Below, piece by piece: positions 34,815 through 46,867 of a DNA stretch of 64,000 nt (the first letter of the stretch is position 1; each line of letters starts with the position of its first letter). A model generated the notes under the pieces. The model searched no databases. It was not told the DNA's origin and worked only from the letters and a program-made list of their open reading frames with translations. The DNA is from Siphlonurus alternatus. Its lineage: Eukaryota > Arthropoda > Insecta > Ephemeroptera > Siphlonuridae. The translations under genes were made by a program, and so were the position numbers. Location of the stretch: positions 15,683,707 to 15,747,706 of the forward strand of contig OX463787.1 of NCBI GenBank assembly GCA_949825025.1, given 5' to 3'.

Positions 34815-37285
34815 TGGTTATTTCGCTATTTCAATCGTTTGTAAAAAAATCTTTATTTATTGCGCCCTGTTGCACGCATTGCCGAAGCACATATAACTAC
34901 ATCAATTTAATTTATTATTACGCTTTAATTGTATATTGATTAATAAGAGTTGTTTTTATAAATAATTAATTACTTTAAATTATAAGCACTCTTATTTAAA
35001 CAATAAAATTGAATTTTTTGAAATAGCATTTAAGAATATAGACTTTACAATTTAAAAAATTGTAAAATAATATAAATATTTAAATAATTTTATTCTAGAA
35101 TAAAAGTTCTTACTTTTTGTATTTGCAAAAATTGTTATAATGCAATTACCTGGACACGATGCATCGTAATGCAAGTTAACACTATCATACCTTGTAATTA
35201 ATATACACATGGTAACTAATGTAATCTCTGTTACATTAGATAACCCGACTTATTACAACATATCACGTGAAAGAAAAGCAAATTTAAAAGATAATGATGG
35301 TACAGAGGACAAATTCCAGTACTTGAAAACATTAACTATTTGTGATTTATTTCCAGACAGCAATTATGATGGAAAATTATGTTTAAAATTTGTTTAAATT
35401 TATTTACCTATTGGCGTAGAGAGGAACAGTTAACTTCTATAATTATACATATAATAATTACAGGTTGTCACTTAAAGTGGTGGCTGGAATTAGCTCACCC
35501 ACTTTTAACGTACAGATATATCAATTATTGTACGTTAATTATTATTATTATTGTTTAGGAGGGGCTTGTTTATTCTTACCATGCTCCGTAAATCAACTAA
35601 TTGAATAAAAAAAATAAAATTAAGATTTTTCATGATATTCAGTTACTCAAGACCCGTCATATTGCCAGGATATTAAATTTATTTTTTTAATATTGGAAAT
35701 ATAAATTTTTATATAATATTTATCATTTAAATAAAAATTACTAATTATTTGTGGTAAAAGTATTTTAATAATATTTATATAAAATTACTTTATAATAATT
35801 TGATTTAAAATTACGGTAGTTTAAAAATAAAATTTTAGTATAATAAATAATAGAATATTATAGTAAATTTTGTAATAAAAAAAAACAACGTAATGTAGAG
35901 ATTATTAATCAGTGTAATCAGTCCATGATCAATAAATATTATTAGAAAAAAAATTGGTAGCAAAATATTTATAGAAACAAAAAAGTTCAATATCATACGA
36001 GCACAGACAATTTATTGTCTGTGATACGAGCTTTTATAGAGCGAAGGTTATAATAGCTGGGTTATAGTTACGAAAGATGAAATGAAATCCTTTAAAAACT
36101 TTAAATATTTTGAAAAGAAATATAAAAATATAAATTTAGAATGAACCCAACGATAATTTTTATAAACATGCCTGACAAAATTGTAAAAGATACGCGATGA
36201 ATAGAAAATTGCACCTTATTATCGTGCATGAATTAAAAAATTTCAAAATTTAAAGACAATTTTTATGAGAAATAAATTATCAATATTTGTCATGAAATAT
36301 CATCATAAAAACGCGAATAACGCACGACTATCATTCAAAATGAGCTGAATTATTATTTTGACTGCATGCATTGTCATTGTGCATGCTGAATTAAAAATAT
36401 GATTCTAACTACATTTATGAATGATACACATTATATAAAATAAATATAGTGTATTAGATTTATTATAAATTATGATACAAACCAATATGTTGACTTTAAA
36501 TACCTTTTTCTTAAGTAATTTCACCAAATTTAACACAAATTTTATTCACGCAACACGTGAAGTAACCGAACATATGACTGGATTATTTTAATCGGGACTG
36601 GCGATTTAATATCGATACCTTGATGTGATATCAGTGAATCGATACTTCTTATTTTCGGAAAAATTTTACGTTGATTTTTAATTTTTTATACAATTAGTAC
36701 ACAGAAAACTGTTCTGAATAATTGCATTAACAGATAAGTTAAGAAATTGGATTTTGAATCAGCTAGGAAAAATATAAAAACATTTATAATAAACGATAGT
36801 AACGATCAGAGAATTTAGAATCGCCCAACCTGTTTTTCTCACATGCTCGCCGCGCGCAACTATAACGTAGTATCTACATTGAATATTTAAGCACGTACTT
36901 AAGTAACATAGCATTATATTAAAAATTGATTAAGTAAGATAGCCACACTTAAAGCATACATTTTTGATGTAAGATGGAATTTCAACTAAAAAAACACGAT
37001 AACAATTGATAATGACGGGATATTAATAAAATTTAAAACCATTTAAATGCTCATTAAGTGATGTGTTTAGACGGACCCTTACGTCCTCTCTCTTGCGCTT
37101 GGAAAGTTACGTCAGCTTGCATCGCGTGATTTGAAGGTCGAGCGCGAAACAGAAGTGGGGAGTAATGATAAAAAAAATATTCAGTTTATATGAATGAAGG
37201 TGATACATTTTTTTCATAATTATGTTTTGTCTGGAATAATGAGCTATATCTGGCTATATTACAATTTTTACCACAATACTGCACA
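34815..37285. other. AT-rich intergenic DNA, nothing recognisable
   Basis: There is one 62-codon frame at 35209-35397 without family character, and a short hairpin at about 36005-36035 (GACAATTTATTGTC). A less AT-rich patch at about 37070-37160 looks like unique sequence. No gene can be supported. Confidence 0.3.
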
Positions 37286-37623
37286 ATGGACAACATACAT
37301 GAAATTTTTTTATTGCAGAAATGAATAGAGGGCATCAAATTAGGCTACTCTGAATTTTTTCAGATTTTTTTGAGACCCGGGGGAACTATTTTTAAATAAT
37401 TATTGAATTAAGTTCTGTAAGTTTACGTGGCACCCCTAAATCCTTAATAAGAAGGATAGACATGAGACGCCTATTGACGCCTCCAGGGGGCGTGGCCGCA
37501 CTATCAATAATTATTTAAAAATAGTTTTGTGTTTCCAAAAAATCTGAAAAAATTTAGAGTAGCATAATTTGGTACGCTCTATTCATTTCTGCAATAAAAA
37601 AAATTTTCATGTATGTTGTCCAT
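37286..37623. mobile_element. ATGGACAACATACATG palindrome, subfamily B
   Basis: 338 bp with ends ATGGACAACATACATGAAA and TTTTCATGTATGTTGTCCAT. Arms carry ATTGCAGAAATGAATAGAGG, and the centre GACGCCTCCAGGGGGCGTGG. Sisters: 44926-45256, 52508-52836, 63643-63975. Confidence 0.75.
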
Positions 37624-38320
37624 AGGAACAAGTTTAAGAATCGTATCTCAGAATCAAAGCTCAATATTCATTAAAATTTAATTTATCTTTATCTCTACTT
37701 TATTAAGGACAAGGAGACCGGGCTTAAAAAATAGGAAAAATTTAAAATAATTTTCCTGAAATCTTAACTATTTCACATCATTCGACATTATCTCATTACC
37801 ATCTCCAATTCAGTAATGGTATTGTCACAAAAAAACAAAAGAAAGATTTTCAGAATTACTTTATACATCTGACTTCAGTAACGATAATAAGATCGTTGTC
37901 AACATTCACCTAGAATAGCACAGCTGTTTATAATATATTCAAAATTTATATAAAAAATATTTTATAAATTATTTGTTTGATAATATTCTTATTTAAAATT
38001 ATTAATTTTATAAATAATGTAATATCAACTTTTATTTTTTTATTGCTAAATATAAAAATATTTTATTTTAAATGAATAATGTAAAATTAAAAAATTTAAT
38101 ATTTTTAATGTATAAAATTATTTTATACTGTAAATTTAAAAAATTATAATAATAAGTAAGTGCTGAATAATAAGCATTTATTGTTTAGTATACATGTAGG
38201 GAGTTGTGGTGTCGCGTTGCCGCTGACAGCCGTGCAGAGGAGTAATTTGGGAAGAAAAACTTGGGAAGAAAATGTAGAATATTTTATGAATTGTCAAGAG
38301 TCAAGTATTAAATATAATAA

Positions 38321-38450
38321 TTCACGAAGCAGTTAGCCAGGTTTCTAACCACGTTTAGCTTAACCACGTTTAACTAGCTGATTTAACATGTAAAACAGTT
38401 ATAGTTAAACGTGGTTACGCGGTTAGAAACCTGGCTAACTGCTTCGTGAA
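38321..38450. mobile_element. TTCACGAAGCAGTTAGCCAGG palindrome, copy 1
   Basis: About 130 bp; arms from TTCACGAAGCAGTTAGCC to GGCTAACTGCTTCGTGAA. Internally it repeats CCACGTTTA. Copies: 58874-59020 and a diverged one at 52245-52370. Confidence 0.65.
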
Positions 38451-38589
38451 TCGCACCAGTTAAAAGTTATATATGTTTTTGTTTGTTCATATTACATGGT
38501 GCATTAATTTAAAAAAGATTAAAAAATTGTAATTAAATTAAAAAATTATATTTTTACTGCACAAGGAATTACGTTTCATTCATAATAAA

Positions 38590-38692
38590 CTATATAATAA
38601 TAATAATTAATTATACTTTATAATATTACCTTTTTAGATAAGATGAGAGGCCCGGTATTATATTTATCGTTCCTGGCCTTCTCTGGATTCAA
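38590..38692 (-). pseudogene. Relic of AGPAT exon 3 and its downstream intron
   Basis: On the minus strand this reads like the 3' end of AGPAT exon 3: residues NPEKARNDKYNTGPLILSKK, against NPEKAQNDINNTGALITSKK in copy 2, followed by the same GTAATAT donor and the same TATACTTTATAATATTACC flank. The match stops abruptly at about 38692, so the motif I and II part is absent. No neighbouring AGPAT exons are seen within 600 bases. It is closest to copy 2 and lies just downstream of it, so it looks like a partial duplicate that decayed. Confidence 0.75.
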
Positions 38693-38958
38693 TGAAAACC
38701 AAATAAAAGGAGTTATGCAGAACCTGTTCTTTACTAACACATTTAGTGTTATTGAGTTGGGCGTTAGGCTGACGCTATAATAATAACCATTGACTTTTGC
38801 ACAAAACCCTTTCTTCCATTTCTGATAATAAAGTTCAAATTTTAGTGATAATTAAGTGAACAACAACCCTTCTTGAAATGGTTAAAAGTGGTTTTTGCAA
38901 TTGACAGACTCTCCATGACTGGATAACTTCTTTTGTAAATGGTGTTTAAGGACTGACC

Positions 38959-39108
38959 TACAGTAAAACAAATCTAAGTTTACGCTTGACATGGCTAGAC
39001 TATACGTCTAGACCGACTGGCGCCCCCTATCTTAGCCATGTTATGACTTCCAAGATGGCCGTCGCGCGTAATCGAATCCACACGTTAACTAAGATCTGTT
39101 ATACTGTA
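38959..39108. mobile_element. TA-flanked MITE, AACAGATCTTAGTTTACG family, copy 3
   Basis: Starts TACAGTAAAACAAATCTAAG and ends TAAGATCTGTTATACTGTA. It has CAAGATGGCCGTCGCGCG inside. It lies about 170 bp beyond the AGPAT copy 2 stop codon. Confidence 0.6.
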
Positions 39109-39241
39109 GCTCAGTTGATTCAGATTTCATACAGGTTTTCCATTTAAAAAAAAAAAATCATGCAGGTCGTACAATACAACAAAATCGTCTGAGGTGGTAA
39201 TGTGTTAAATTATGATACAAAACACTACACAGTAAAAACAC

Positions 39242-39247
39242 TTTATT
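39242..39247 (-). terminator. Polyadenylation signal of AGPAT copy 2
   Basis: AATAAA on the minus strand, about 30 bases after the stop codon at 39277-39279. Confidence 0.55.
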
Positions 39248-39276
39248 AAAACGTCAACAATATAACATGTACACTG

Positions 39277-42200
39277 TCAGTGACCCTTCTTGGACTCCGC
39301 CTCAGCTGAGAGTCTGTTGAAGGCCTCTTGCATGACGATCCTCACTTGTTCCATCAGTTTTGGTAAGTCTTCTTTCTTCATACCCTTCGTAGGTATGGAA
39401 GGTAGAAATTCTATGATGCTGTGACCTGATGACAAGAATAGAAGATATTAAAATAGACCCGTGGTTATAAATTTAATTATGCATTTTACTTTCTCGTTTT
39501 TCTTGTGCATGCGTTTTCATTCTGTAGATTTAAAATAGGGAGGGGGGATGGTCAGGATTATTTTGTTACTTGAATTAAATTTAGGTTTTAAAGAGATGAG
39601 ACATAAGAATGTATTATCAAATATTTTCTACGATGTGCTAATGATATTCATTTTACTGATTGTATGAAAGTTAAGAGTTAGATTATAAAATTTATAAGAT
39701 AAAATTCTAATAATTATACACATCTTCTATTATAATTATTTTTATCAATTGTATTCATGTTGATTAAGTAAATTAAAATAATATTACAATAAAAAATATA
39801 TATTTTTTAATTTATATTAAAATACAATAATTAAAATTTTTTGTTAAAAAAAATGTTTAAATTTTTTATGATAATTTGAAGTGAAAACTAATTAAAATCC
39901 TTTTTTTAAGGGTAAGGTAATGTCACCAATGTTAAAAAAAAACCCTCACACAAAAATTCTGAAAAAATTTAAAATGTTCTCCTCTACACCCCCTATCAGT
40001 AGCTAAAATATCAGGTATACAAATTCGATCTAGTTTTTGAGTTATGAATTAGTCAACTTTAAAAATTAATAACTCAAAAACTAGATCGAATTTGTATACC
40101 TGATATTTTAGCTACTGATAGGGGGTGTAGAGGAGAAAATTTTAAATTTTTTTCATACTTTTTGTGTGAGGGATTTTTTTTTTAACATTGGTGGCGTTAC
40201 CTTACCCTTAATGTTATGTTCACAATAATTTACTGCTAATGAAAATGTTGTGTAATAAATAATAATGCATAGTATAATTATGCATAAGTAATTATTTCCG
40301 AACGAAACCAACTAAAAATAAAAAAATTAATGTTAATTATTGCTATTGTTTATTGCTGCTGCTATAATATGTACATTATTATATTTATGCTAATTACATA
40401 TATAATATATAGTTTATTACTGAACGAAGAATTACATCTATAAGGAGAGATGGTTTAAAAAAATGTAAATGCAGGAAAAAATTAAAAGTAGGTTGATGAA
40501 TTGAAAATTAACATATTTGGCTTAGAAAGAATACCTGGAAAAACAAAACAAAAAAAAACAGCAGTGGTGAATTCAAGCAGTATTTAGACCAAATATTTGC
40601 TCCAGCTCAATATCTCTTCGTTTTCAAATAAAATTAAAACAAATGGGGGGCTCACTTCACGGCAGCCCCCTCTGCATTGTGAACCATTCCATATTTATAC
40701 CTCTTACCCACTATAATCAGGGAATATTCCCTGCTACAATTCTATTCATTTTATATTATTTTTTTTTTTAATACACCGAAATTTAATATACATAATTTTG
40801 GCACTGTAATTAATAATAATTGTTTATTGGGTTAAAAAATACCAAACCATAGTTTGGAGGGAAAAATAATAAATAACCAAAACCCAATTGGTGAGAATAT
40901 AAAAGACGAAAATCCGTACACAAAATGCGTACATGCACCCAATTCATTCTAGCATGTCCTTAAAATTTGAGGGAACCGTGGAAACATAGTCAAAATGGTC
41001 GGGGCTGGTAGAATCTCACTACTCACTTAGGACTATTATCGTTAAATACTTGAACGTGTCTCTGGACCTACCCCAATGTGATAGTACGTACCCGAGTCAA
41101 AGCGTTTATTCTTATCGTCCAAGAAATAGTACTTGGAGCATACCACGGGCTGTACGGGACACTGGGCTGCTAGGGCGATGTGGAAAGCTCCTTTCTTGAA
41201 GGGTAGTAAGGTGGTACCTGAGTGTCGAGTTCCTTCAGGGAACATGCAGATGCGAGCCTGAAGAGTGGAAAAAGTGACATTAGACAATTAGCTTCTTTTA
41301 TCAAACTACTATAGTAACTAATTGGGAATTCTACTTACTAATTATACACGTTTACAACCAAAACGTTCAAATTCCCTAACTTAAAAAGTTTTGAGAACAT
41401 TGAGAACAGGGGCTGCAGCTACTGATTATCATATCCCGACATTTGCCTGTGACTGAGGGAAACGTGGAAACCTCAGAATCGACTCTACAGCTGTTTTCAA
41501 TGGATAAGAAGTGTAAAGGTTCAAAGCCATACAGGGGCACCACATAGCCGAAAATTGTAACGATCTCAAGATTGAATTATCAGGCAAAAAATGAAGGATC
41601 TCATTTTTGAGATATAATTCAATAAATTTCTATTATTAAAATAAATATGGCCGTGTCAATAATATGGATAATTTAATACCCTAATTACTTCTGGGAGTTT
41701 TGAGAAAATTTTAGTATAAATCAGGTATAAATTTCAGTGAGCGTCCTTTATTAACAGTTTTATGATACTGGACTTCTTGTTTTATATCAATTTGAATTTT
41801 TTTGTCATAATGGTTCACTCTTACAGTTAAAACTCCCAAATTGATGCAATATAATGCATAGAGCGATCATGCTACATGAAAATTCTTGAATTATTTATAT
41901 ATAATAATTATGTTTTAAAATACGCATTCCAATGTTTTTTACAATGCAGAAATATTTTTATTTAAAACAACAATTTGCTAATAATTTAATAAGTAAATTT
42001 TTGTTTTTAAAACATTTTTTTATTAAATAAATAAAAAAAATAAATTTAAAATTTATAACATGTGAAAATATTTAAATTTTTTTTTTTTTAAGATACATAT
42101 AATTATATATTTTATTAATACAATATATTATAGATAAGCAAAATCTTTATACATATAATAATAAATTTTATTTACTGTATCATTTTTTTTATTTGCTCAT

Positions 42201-44677
42201 TTTTTTTAACTGATGTCTCTTATTTTATTGTCCCTTGACAAAGTGACCTCTGCGTATATTGAGCAAAATGAAAAATATTTTATGACGTCAGAGGCAATAA
42301 AATATATTTTATTGTTGAAAGTAATGTCTGACTCCCTTAAAAGCAAAAAAAGTTTAAAATATCTGCCACTAAATTAAAAATGTACTATTTTTCGAAGCAC
42401 AAATAATTATGTTTAATTAATCATAAATTATAAAATAATTATAATTAATTATACTTTATCATATTACCTTTTTAGATGTAATGAGAGCCCCAGTATTATT
42501 AATATCGTTCTGAGCCTTCTCAGGATTCAATTTGTCAATGAAGACCGTGTTCCATAGCCAGGGGAACGGGTAGATCCAGAACACCTCTCTCTTAGTGACG
42601 GTGTGACCGTTGGGGATGTGTGGCCAGATGTACGTCATCACTGGAACATCAGAACAGTAAACAGACGTTCCACAACTATATGTTCCAGGGGAACGAGAAA
42701 CTATAATTTTAATCTCTGTTGCTTTATGAAGAAAATACAAAAAGTAATATATATTTAGAAAGAACTGTATTTTTAGGGTCAAATTTGATATTAAATTCCA
42801 TTAATTTAATGCTACTAATTTATATAATTTGAGGCCGTGATAAAGCTTCTATATACAGAACACAAAATATCCAATTAATATTAAGGGGCATTCAGAAAGC
42901 GATAAGGCTGAATTTAGAACTCAATATTTTAAGGTCAGAAAATTGTCCATATTTGCTGATAAGAAAATCAAGCCTTAAAATATTGAGCTCTAAATCCAGC
43001 CTTATGGCTTTGTGAATACCCCCTATTATAAACTAACAGTTACATCTGATATCAACTAAAACGTTACTTAATTCTTTAAAAATTTTGGGGGGCATTCACA
43101 AAGCATTTTTTTTAACCCCCACTTTAGCCTGTTTTTATCCCTGGTGCTAAACATGGTACTAAACCAGGAGCTAAACATGCATGCATGGTGCTAAAAACGT
43201 GGGTTAAATCAGGGTTAAGCACTGTTTAAGAGATACGTTAAACTCCGATTTACCCATTTTCTAGTACATTTTGAAGTTAAAATTTACAAAAGTTTGAAAT
43301 TGAACATATTAAGGTCTATCAAGATCTAAAAATTGAAGCAGTGTCACACCTATATAAGAATCTACAGTCAAATTTACGTGATATTCCCTCCGGAAGTAGC
43401 CGCAAATGCAAAGTTTCTGGTCTTCCTATTCATATTTCAGCGTTGCAATTTCACACATAGGTCAGTACTTTTACTGTAAACCTCTCTGCAAAGTTTCAAA
43501 ACTTAATTACAAACAGAAAAGTGATAAACTTCACACTTCCGGCTACTTCCGGAAGGAATATTAAATTAATTTGATAGTATATATTGAAAATATACGACCC
43601 TCCTTGGTTCATCTTTACTTACGTATGATATCGAGGGAGCTCTGGTGGTTGACGAGGACCACACAGCCCTCACCCTCACGTAAGATGTGTTGGTGACCTC
43701 TGACCTCCCAGGTCAAACCCAGGAACAGTTTGGAGCACGTGCGCACCGCCCAGGCAGGCATCCTGAGGACCAGCAATATTATTTACTTCAAGTACATATA
43801 GAGCTTACGTAACTATACACTACGTTTACATGACGGTGTTTAATGCGTATTCGTTGACGACGCCTCATAAGAATAACATTATCCGTCGTCAACGAATACG
43901 CATTAAACACCGTCATGTAAACGTAGTGTATGACTTAATATCGAAGTGAAAAGGATTAATACAAAGTACAAGCATATTACATTTATTTTATATTACATCA
44001 ATTTTAGCAAAAACAACACTATATACGTTTAATTAATATTTAATAAATTAAAATAATAGTCTCTTATTAATAAACAAGTGTCAACATTTAAAAAAAATAA
44101 TTAAAAATGTTTGATTAATAATTATTGAAACTTGATTGCTCTTAATTAATAAAATCATTAAAAGTTAAATTTAGCGCAGTGCTCTGTGCTTTTGTGCATG
44201 GATTAAAAAGTAGAGGTGTCCATCCTGACTGAGGTTTTCCACGGTTCCCTCATGCAGTCTCTCCTCAGCAAATGCTAGGCGTAACAGGCCGTGGCCACAA
44301 TAATTTTCCTCCCTTGTCCCTACCTATTACCCCACTTTGAGCTTCAAAGCTCATAGAGGGTTGTATCCTTGCAAAAAAAAAAAAAATAAAAAATAAAAAT
44401 ACCTCCCAAATGCACCAAATTTTCAACACGATGTCTAAAAACTAAGGTGATTACACCGAGATTCGAACCCACAACCTCCTGATTACGAGTGCCTTAATAC
44501 TTACAGCCCATTCCTGTAGTCCTGGAGCCTCGGTAGCATGAAAGGTACAAAAATGATGGTGGAGACGAACGTGTAGAGCATGAACACGATATAGCGAACA
44601 TTGTAGCGGACCTTGGGGCTCAACTTGCAGGCAATGGCGATCACGAAGAAAGCCAGGAAAATCCAGCCGAACGCCAT
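39277..44677 (-). CDS. 1-acyl-sn-glycerol-3-phosphate acyltransferase, tandem copy 2
   Basis: Exons in transcript order: 44677-44505, 43762-43623, 42640-42468, 41257-41092, 39425-39277; 266 residues. It has the same role as copy 1: acylation of lysophosphatidate to phosphatidate at the ER. Motif I NHQSSLD, then REVFWIYPFPWLWNTVFIDKLN (motif II), FPEGTRH with the EGTR box, and CPVQPVV. The C-terminal IIEFLPSIPTKG is kept. Exons 2, 3 and 4 have the same lengths as in copy 1 (140, 173, 166 bases) and the same phases. The N-terminus has diverged most (MAFGWIFLAFFVIAIACKLS). A TTCACAG acceptor about 20 bases before ATG 44677 suggests an untranslated first exon. Introns contain TTAA and TA MITEs and two SINE pieces. 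No disabling change is seen. Confidence 0.93.
39910..40207. mobile_element. Foldback MITE, TTAA / GGGTAAGGTAAC family, copy 3
   Basis: 298-bp palindrome with TTAA on both sides and ends GGGTAAGGTAATGTCACC and complement. It lacks the central AACATGG loop of the copy at 1668-2015. It is in the last intron of AGPAT copy 2. The rest of that intron (40208-41090) has no clear feature. Confidence 0.8.
41405..41548 (-). repeat. SINE fragment with CAGGCAAATGTCGGG core
   Basis: Complement of the SINE core: CCCGACATTTGCCTGTGACT, GAGGGAAACGTGGAAACC, and GGTTCAAAGCCATACAGGGG. It resembles the SINE at 55205-55512. It lies in intron 3 of AGPAT copy 2. Confidence 0.55.
42895..43025. mobile_element. TTAA-type palindromic MITE, GGGGCATTCAGAAAGC ends
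   Basis: Left border TTAA; ends GGGGCATTCAGAAAGCGATA and GGCTTTGTGAATACCCCC; arms contain AATATTTTAAGG/CCTTAAAATATTG. A second sequence beginning GGGGGGCATTCACAAAGC lies at about 43085. In intron 2 of AGPAT copy 2. Confidence 0.55.
43363..43580. mobile_element. TA-flanked MITE, TACAGTCAAATT family, copy 3
   Basis: Starts TACAGTCAAATTTACGTGAT and ends TTAAATTAATTTGATAGTATA. It shares TTTCACACATAGGTCAGTAC with copy 1. In intron 2 of AGPAT copy 2, whereas copy 1 is in intron 1 of its gene, so the two insertions are independent. Confidence 0.65.
43818..43928. mobile_element. CACTACGTTTACATGA palindrome, copy 2, near perfect
   Basis: 111 bp flanked by TA on both sides. Ends CACTACGTTTACATGACGGT and complement, with arms nearly perfect to the centre. 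A TA duplication suggests a Tc1/mariner-type mobiliser. In intron 1 of AGPAT copy 2. Confidence 0.75.
44183..44388 (+). repeat. SINE body, 5'-truncated
   Basis: Contains GTAGAGGTGTCCATCCTGAC, TGAGGTTTTCCACGGTTCCC and an A-rich tail. A separate short stretch at about 44440-44500 reads on the minus strand like the 3' half of a tRNA (GGTTGTGGGTTCGAATCTCG), perhaps from a different, tRNA-headed SINE. Confidence 0.55.
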
Positions 44678-44925
44678 CTTTATGTATTCTAGTAGGTTGC
44701 TGTGAAGTAGAAATATTAATAATTAAATTTCAGTTTATTTCCATATTAACTTTCACAGAAAAAGTATAGAAGGTTCAGTAGCCAGTTCAATTGATCCAGC
44801 TATCGTCAGGAGTCTATTGAACTCTCTTCTGAACCTTTTACAAGTATTCGTTCTATAGAAAAGAAGCAAATAAAATTTACCGCTGATATATTTTTTAATT
44901 GTTTTAATATCTTCTCTTTACAGCA

Positions 44926-45256
44926 ATGGACAACATGCATGAAAAAATTTTATTGTAGAAATGAATAGATGGTACCAAATTTTGCTACTCTGAATTTTTT
45001 CAGATATTTTTGAAACCCAGAACTATTTTTAAATAATTATTGAAAGTGCAGCCACGCCCCCTGGAGGCGTCAATAGGCGTCCAGTCTCTATCCTTTTTAT
45101 TAAGAATTCAGGGGTGCCAACTGAAATCACAGGACTTTCAATAAATATTTAAAAATAGTTATGGGTCTCAAAAAAATCTGAAAAAATTCAGAGTAGCACA
45201 ATTTGGTACCCTCTATTTATTTCTGCAATAAATTTTTTTTCATGTATGTTGTCCAT
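44926..45256. mobile_element. ATGGACAACATGCATG palindrome, subfamily B
   Basis: Ends ATGGACAACATGCATGAAAA and TTCATGTATGTTGTCCAT; centre GCCACGCCCCCTGGAGGCG and TTCAGGGGTGCCAAC. It lies about 250 bp upstream of AGPAT copy 2 exon 1, so it may be inside that gene's 5' untranslated intron or promoter. Confidence 0.75.
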
Positions 45257-45259
45257 TAT

Positions 45260-46859
45260 AGTGAGTTAATATGTTAATATAAATATATTGTTATTATTAT
45301 GAAAAATATATAACTAATTTGTTTTTTAATGTGCACTTGCCCTGTTCTAGGTCTTACTGTTAATATTGAACAAAAATATTATATAACTTAATCCAGTGAA
45401 CACAAGTTTATAGTCTTGAGACAATATCAATTAAGTATTGAATTCGATTGGTTCAAACACTGTTAGCAAAAAGTGATACGATCATTAGATATTATATAAT
45501 AATAAATGTTAGTATTTTAGTATTTTAGAAAGTTCATATATTATATCTTAGACATTGACCCCAATTATTTTCATCATAAAAGGAGTCATCGAAAAACATT
45601 CAGCGCAGTTCAGTGAACTCTTGGAGATCAGCTGGTTCCATTGAACTCCCAACTGAACCCTGTCCTTTTCTATTAAATAATAAAAAAAAAAATCACAACA
45701 CAGAGCAATAATCAAACTTATGTTTTTTTTCTGTATTCCAGTCATAATAACAATTAGTGGCTGCATGGAACAATTCTAGTCCTAAAGCCAAATCAAATTT
45801 TCAATCAATCCAACTGAACCCTGTTGCAGTGCAATCTTTTATTTTACGTAATATTGGATAATATCCTAAACCAGCCTAACAACGATAAAATAAAATAATT
45901 GAGCTCTTGTGTAATAAGTAAAATTGAATGTCGTGACTTTAAACAAAAAGTATCTATAAAAGTAAATGATTCAATTTATTTATACAAGAGAAAATGCTTT
46001 ATATTAAAAAACTTTGAAGAATTTGTTCGATTTGATCTTATTTCATCAAAATAATGGGACATGTTCTCTATTATTAATATTCGTTGTAAAAATAACACGC
46101 TAAAAATAATTGTAACACGTAAATAATCAAAATATTAATAATATTATGTTAATTCATTTATTATAAATATTTAATTTCATATATTATATATTTAAATATT
46201 TATTTAATTAATTAAAAAATTATTTTTATAACTTAATAATTTTATATCATTGAAAATATTAAAAAAACTAAAAACTAAAAAAAAAAGAAAAAAAAAAAAA
46301 GTATTTACTGACATACGACATACAGTATTAGGAAATAATAATAATAATAATTTATTCCGAACAAATTTGGTTGTACAGGACAACATATATCACGTCAAAT
46401 AAAATAATCCCTTTCTTTCACAATAAAAATGGTTTAATTAATATATTTATTAAGTTACAATACTGCAACAAATATATTTGAAGATAACAGACACTCAATC
46501 TCACTTACACAATTCACAATATCACCTTATTCTTATTCTAATCATAATTTGAACTAATTCTATTTTAAGTCAAAATCTTCACAACATTATAATCTCACAC
46601 ATGAAGTCATTCATCACAAAGTCCAAGTTAAACCAATAATTATATATCACAATGTATGCACTCTGTCTTTTCTTGCTCCATCTTTACCACATGTGGCTGA
46701 GGTTGCATGTTATTTGATCATCTGACTCTTAACTAGCTCAATGTCATCAAAGAAATATTTGTTGCGCAACATAGAAAATTAAAGATGTTTATAAAACCAA
46801 TCTGTAGTTCGATATTTCCACCGAAGATGGCATTGTTGTACATGATTGTTATTTAATTA
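45260..46859. other. AT-rich intergenic DNA between AGPAT copies 2 and 3
   Basis: No protein-like frame. There are simple A/T runs at about 46260-46300 and a slightly less AT-rich unique patch at about 46500-46800. No element boundaries could be fixed. Confidence 0.3.
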
Positions 46860-46867
46860 AAGACAGA

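Noticed and set aside
35209..35397. 62-codon ATG frame
   Set aside because: Longer than most noise here, but no motif, no splice context and no relative in the window.
44440..44500. tRNA gene on the minus strand
   Set aside because: Only an anticodon-arm and T-arm like part (GGTTCGAATC) is seen; no D arm or acceptor stem could be paired.
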